Assembly (NCBI GenBank): GCA_900660155.1
Contig: CABFPE010000021.1
Span: forward strand, 1,205,527-1,269,526
Source: Hofstenia miamia
Lineage: Eukaryota > Xenacoelomorpha > Acoela > Hofsteniidae
Direction: 5' to 3'
Length of the DNA stretch: 64,000 nucleotides
Shown here: piece by piece, positions 61,710 through 64,000 of the stretch
Position numbering within the stretch: position 1 is the stretch's first letter
Layout: each line of letters begins with the position of its first letter
Notes under the pieces: generated by a model
Told to the model about the DNA's origin: nothing
The model's database searches: none
Seen by the model: the letters and a program-made list of their open reading frames with translations, nothing else
Made by a program: the position numbers and the translations under genes

Positions 61710-61803
61710 CCAACAAGTAGTTCGGGTGAACGATACCATCTTGTAGCAACAACATCTGGCGAGCCATCCGTTGAATGAACGTCTACTGAACTGCGAGCAA
61801 ATC
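61710..61803 (-). CDS. CDKL5-like kinase, activation-loop exon
   Basis: A 94-base exon between CCAATTGTAG and TTGG|GTAAAA. With one base from upstream it completes the Gly of DFG, then reads FARSSVDVHSTDGSPDVVAT and RWYRSPELLVG. It covers the activation segment to the APE position (SPE). VATRWYRSPELL is typical of the CDK/MAPK-like group. In CDKL kinases the segment before VATRWYR carries T-E-Y; here the same place reads S-P-D. Confidence 0.93.
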
Positions 61804-62245
61804 CTACAATTGGAAATTCAGAATTATTAATATTCCATTTTAATTATTTACTCCATTCTTTAAATAATTCCAAGATCAGTGGGAATTTCTTGTTTAATTT
61901 TAACAGATTAAATATTAGAAAATATTTTGTAATCGATAAATGCCTAAAGAGCTTCCGTTAAAATCAATTTCTAAAAGTTATGATTCCATCTGTTAACAGC
62001 TCAGCATGACGACATCAACAAACAACAAAGCAATCAACGCTAAGACCATTTTCAAAAAAGCACGTGTACGCAGTTTTCTATTTTAGCAATTTATAAAGCT
62101 AAAGGAAAACTCACATTTTAACAAAATGAAAAATGTAACTTTCAACTTTTAAGCAGTATGTCAATAAATTAATTCTATTCCTAAAGCTATAAGTCATCGT
62201 GCAGGCATTAACAGAAAATTAAAAGCATATCTTTTCAACACGTAC

Positions 62246-62305
62246 CAAAATCACAAAGCTTCAAGGTATCGTCCGCTGTAACGAGTAGATTTTCTGGTTT
62301 TATAT
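62246..62305 (-). CDS. CDKL5-like kinase, catalytic-loop exon
   Basis: A 60-base exon between AATGTTTAG and TTTTG|GTACG. After two bases that finish an Asp codon (the D of HRD, if the missing exon ends in CAY-CGN-G) it reads IKPENLLVTADDTLKLCDF. It contains the catalytic-loop Lys and Asn (D-x-K-P-E-N) and the Asp of DFG. The upstream exon with HR and the N-lobe was not found before the window ends. Confidence 0.92.
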
Positions 62306-63430
62306 CTAAACATTAAACATTATTGATTTTAAAATCAAAAAGTGTTTTTTTAAAGTAATGTTGCACAGATATCCTTATGCCATGAATTATTCTGTATTAT
62401 TTTTCACAAACAATGGTTAAAATTTAGTGACAAACTGCCATAAGAATCCACACTTAATGAATAAATATTGGGATTAACTTTTTACAAAATTGACAAAACT
62501 AAATGGAATAAAGTTACTTGTTCGTTATAGATTACAAGAATTGACAATCTTAATGACAACTTGAAATTACAAATTAAAAGTGTTAGCAAACCCTTCTCGC
62601 TATTGGATCGTATTTGTTAATAAGATTCTAAAATGAAGCAATCAATAAACCTTGAGATAGAGTACATAACATAAACAGTGTACGCATCCAGTAGTAAATC
62701 GATATTGCCATTGAGGAAACAAAACGCTAGTGGGAATAAGTGTCTACAAAACAAATCGCTTCATTAAATTAGAGAAATAATATTCAATTACAGCCGACTA
62801 CAGTTAAACAGTTAAACGAACCGCGGGAAAAGATAACAGCGAATTGGCTTTGAGAGAATTATTCAGTAGTCTATTCAATCAAGTACCTGACAAGATGAAT
62901 AAAAAGAAGACCACTTGAGTCATGAATATAAAAATATACATTATTCAATTTACACCTGTTCGAAATGTGCACACTTATGCTTATAGCATCCCGATGTGAT
63001 AAAATAATAGAATTCGTCAACCAATTGAAATTGCGCGATATAAATAAATGCAGACACTGCGTATAAAATATTGCGGTGAACCATGGATTTAAGGGACATG
63101 AACACAGTGAAACAAATTTTCTAATAGGGTTGAAAGATGGTAAATCGCAGTTTCTGGATACAAATGTAGTTTGAGAAAATGAAAGAACGAGTTTGAGCCA
63201 CGAGACAGAATTTTGCACCTTGTAATCATTGAATACTAGCCAATTAGATTTAAATGTAAATTAAATAAGAAGGAAGTATGTCTTTACTTGAACTTACATT
63301 AATGGAAAAATACTTGAAACAAATAGCTTTTTTAAAAAACTACATATTGATCAAATACTAATTAATAATTCACATTAATAAATAAAGCAAGCCCAAATTA
63401 TTAATTTCTGGAGTGTTTCCACCCCCAAGG
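62306..63430. other. Intron part upstream of the catalytic-loop exon
   Basis: A minus-strand frame at 62871-63218 contains HRDA by chance but lacks surrounding kinase motifs and a suitable donor. No exon supported. Confidence 0.55.
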
Positions 63431-63850
63431 ATAACTATTTGGGATTGCTCTATCAAGCATAGTCCTCGCCGTCTGTTTGTTATTGAGGTTATGATGAATG
63501 ATAAGCAATACTGTCATGTCCTAAGGACACGAGCTGCTCCAAAGCTGAGACAGTTTTCCTGATGGATATGGTATCCTGCAACATGAAAAAGCTCCTTGTA
63601 ACACGGTGGTTGTAGTACATCAAACTTTAGAAGAGATCGGTACTGAAGTTTTGGATTGGCCAAGAAAATACAGCTATTGATAATTTCTTCGTAATCTTCA
63701 AGCAAAAGGGATTATTCCAAGAACAACAAGTTGATTGCCAATATTAATGAGTTACGGTTTTACTCAAAAAAGAAGCCATTCCAAAATTGATCGATTCAAT
63801 GACGAAGAGATTTGGAACACTAATCAGCAAGAAAGGCCCTCTCATATTTC
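63431..63850 (+). pseudogene. Tc1-like transposase pseudogene, 3' half
   Basis: The first frame from 63431 gives ITIWDCSIKHSPRRLFVIEV and MMNDKQYCHVLRTRAAPKLR up to TGA at 63560, matching the VWGCF...MNxExYxxIL region. A second frame from 63579 gives QHEKAPCNTVVVVHQTLEEI and GTEVLDWPRKYSY. It corresponds to the Q-x-D-x-A-P-C-H-x-A catalytic block (Asp replaced by Glu) and EVLDWP before the third acidic residue, which is lost at a TGA. A third frame from 63781 gives PKLIDSMTKRFGTLISKKGP, the usual C-terminus. Two frameshifts and several stops make it dead. It belongs to a different Tc1 lineage from the copy at 18.2 kb. Confidence 0.85.
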
Positions 63851-63975
63851 ATATTAACTATCACTATGCTCTATATTATTAAGCATACACCTTTGTTCGT
63901 GGTTATTTTTTTGATTTCAATAAATTTTCCCGAAGCTGTATACTTACACAAACTTTTTGTTAAGTTCCTACACGT

Positions 63976-64000
63976 ATATATATATATATATATATATATA
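63976..64000. repeat. (TA)n microsatellite at the right edge
   Basis: The window ends inside a TA run. Confidence 0.9.

Larger units (their letters stand above)
30098..62305 (-). other. CDKL5-like protein kinase gene, overall model (5' part outside window)
   Basis: Model on minus: 62305-62246, 61803-61710, 59771-59582, 55942-55862, 55722-55616, 54670-54507, 54078-53842, 50878-50769, 45259-45152, 45053-44906, 37785-37676, 30184-30098. Every internal boundary is AG/GT and the phases agree throughout, giving 497 codons plus stop after the first partial codon. The kinase part is closest to the CDKL5 branch because of [23 protein letters not shown] and the VERRY block; CDKL1-4 differ at these places in the family patterns I know. 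The tail is Ser/Pro-rich and low in order-promoting residues, as in CDKL5. Subdomains I-VIa must lie beyond base 64000. The last two exons are the weakest links. Confidence 0.8.

Noticed and set aside
62871..63218. Minus-strand frame containing HRDA as possible catalytic-loop exon
   Set aside because: No other kinase motif surrounds it, no donor follows at the required phase, and the missing exon must end directly before an IKPEN-coding exon with a single leftover base.

Overview
This is an AT-rich, intron-rich animal window, most likely from an arthropod or another invertebrate. The evidence is GT/AG introns of hundreds to thousands of bases, many (TA)n microsatellites, and a TE load of CR1-type LINE, Tc1, hAT-like, P-like and pogo-like sequences. 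Species cannot be named from sequence alone. There are two assembly scars: a lone N at 160 and a 362-base N gap at 36465-36826.

The only clear host gene is on the minus strand and covers roughly half the window, from beyond the right edge down to about 30.1 kb. It is a CDKL5-like protein kinase. Five phase-compatible exons (62305 down to 55616) encode the kinase domain from the catalytic loop (DIKPEN) and DFG through SPE, the subdomain IX-X block ([13 protein letters not shown]) and the C-lobe end. They are followed by a Ser/Pro-rich disordered tail (54670 down to 44906) and two less certain exons (37785-37676 and 30184-30098). All reading phases agree across the joined exons, giving 497 codons plus stop. 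The N-lobe exons lie outside the window.

The left 30 kb is largely a TE graveyard. It holds a split hAT/ZMYM-like transposase remnant (9.4-10.9 kb) with a short hAT-like element inserted in it, a second short hAT-like element (12.8 kb), and a frameshifted Tc1 transposase (18.2-18.8 kb). A nearly full-length CR1-superfamily LINE on minus (21.8-26.6 kb) has an SGNH-esterase-like ORF1, a 2A-like HGIEANPGP motif at the ORF2 N-terminus, an endonuclease and a reverse transcriptase. An older LINE fragment (26.7-28.4 kb) lies directly next to it. Two weak plus-strand exon candidates sit at 19.3-19.7 kb.

Further right, at 32.7-33.8 kb (inside the last intron of the kinase model), is a 1.12 kb P-element-like transposon with CATGG termini and a near-perfect 8-bp target duplication. 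The kinase introns also hold small inverted-repeat elements, pogo-like terminal repeats, a five-copy 67-bp tandem repeat that duplicates a splice acceptor, and a Tc1 remnant at the right edge. No RNA gene, CRISPR array or prokaryote-type operon was seen. I found no convincing previously undescribed system. The most notable points are the kinase's lost TEY motif, the LINE's 2A/SGNH organisation, the intact P-type ends, and the repeated splice acceptors.
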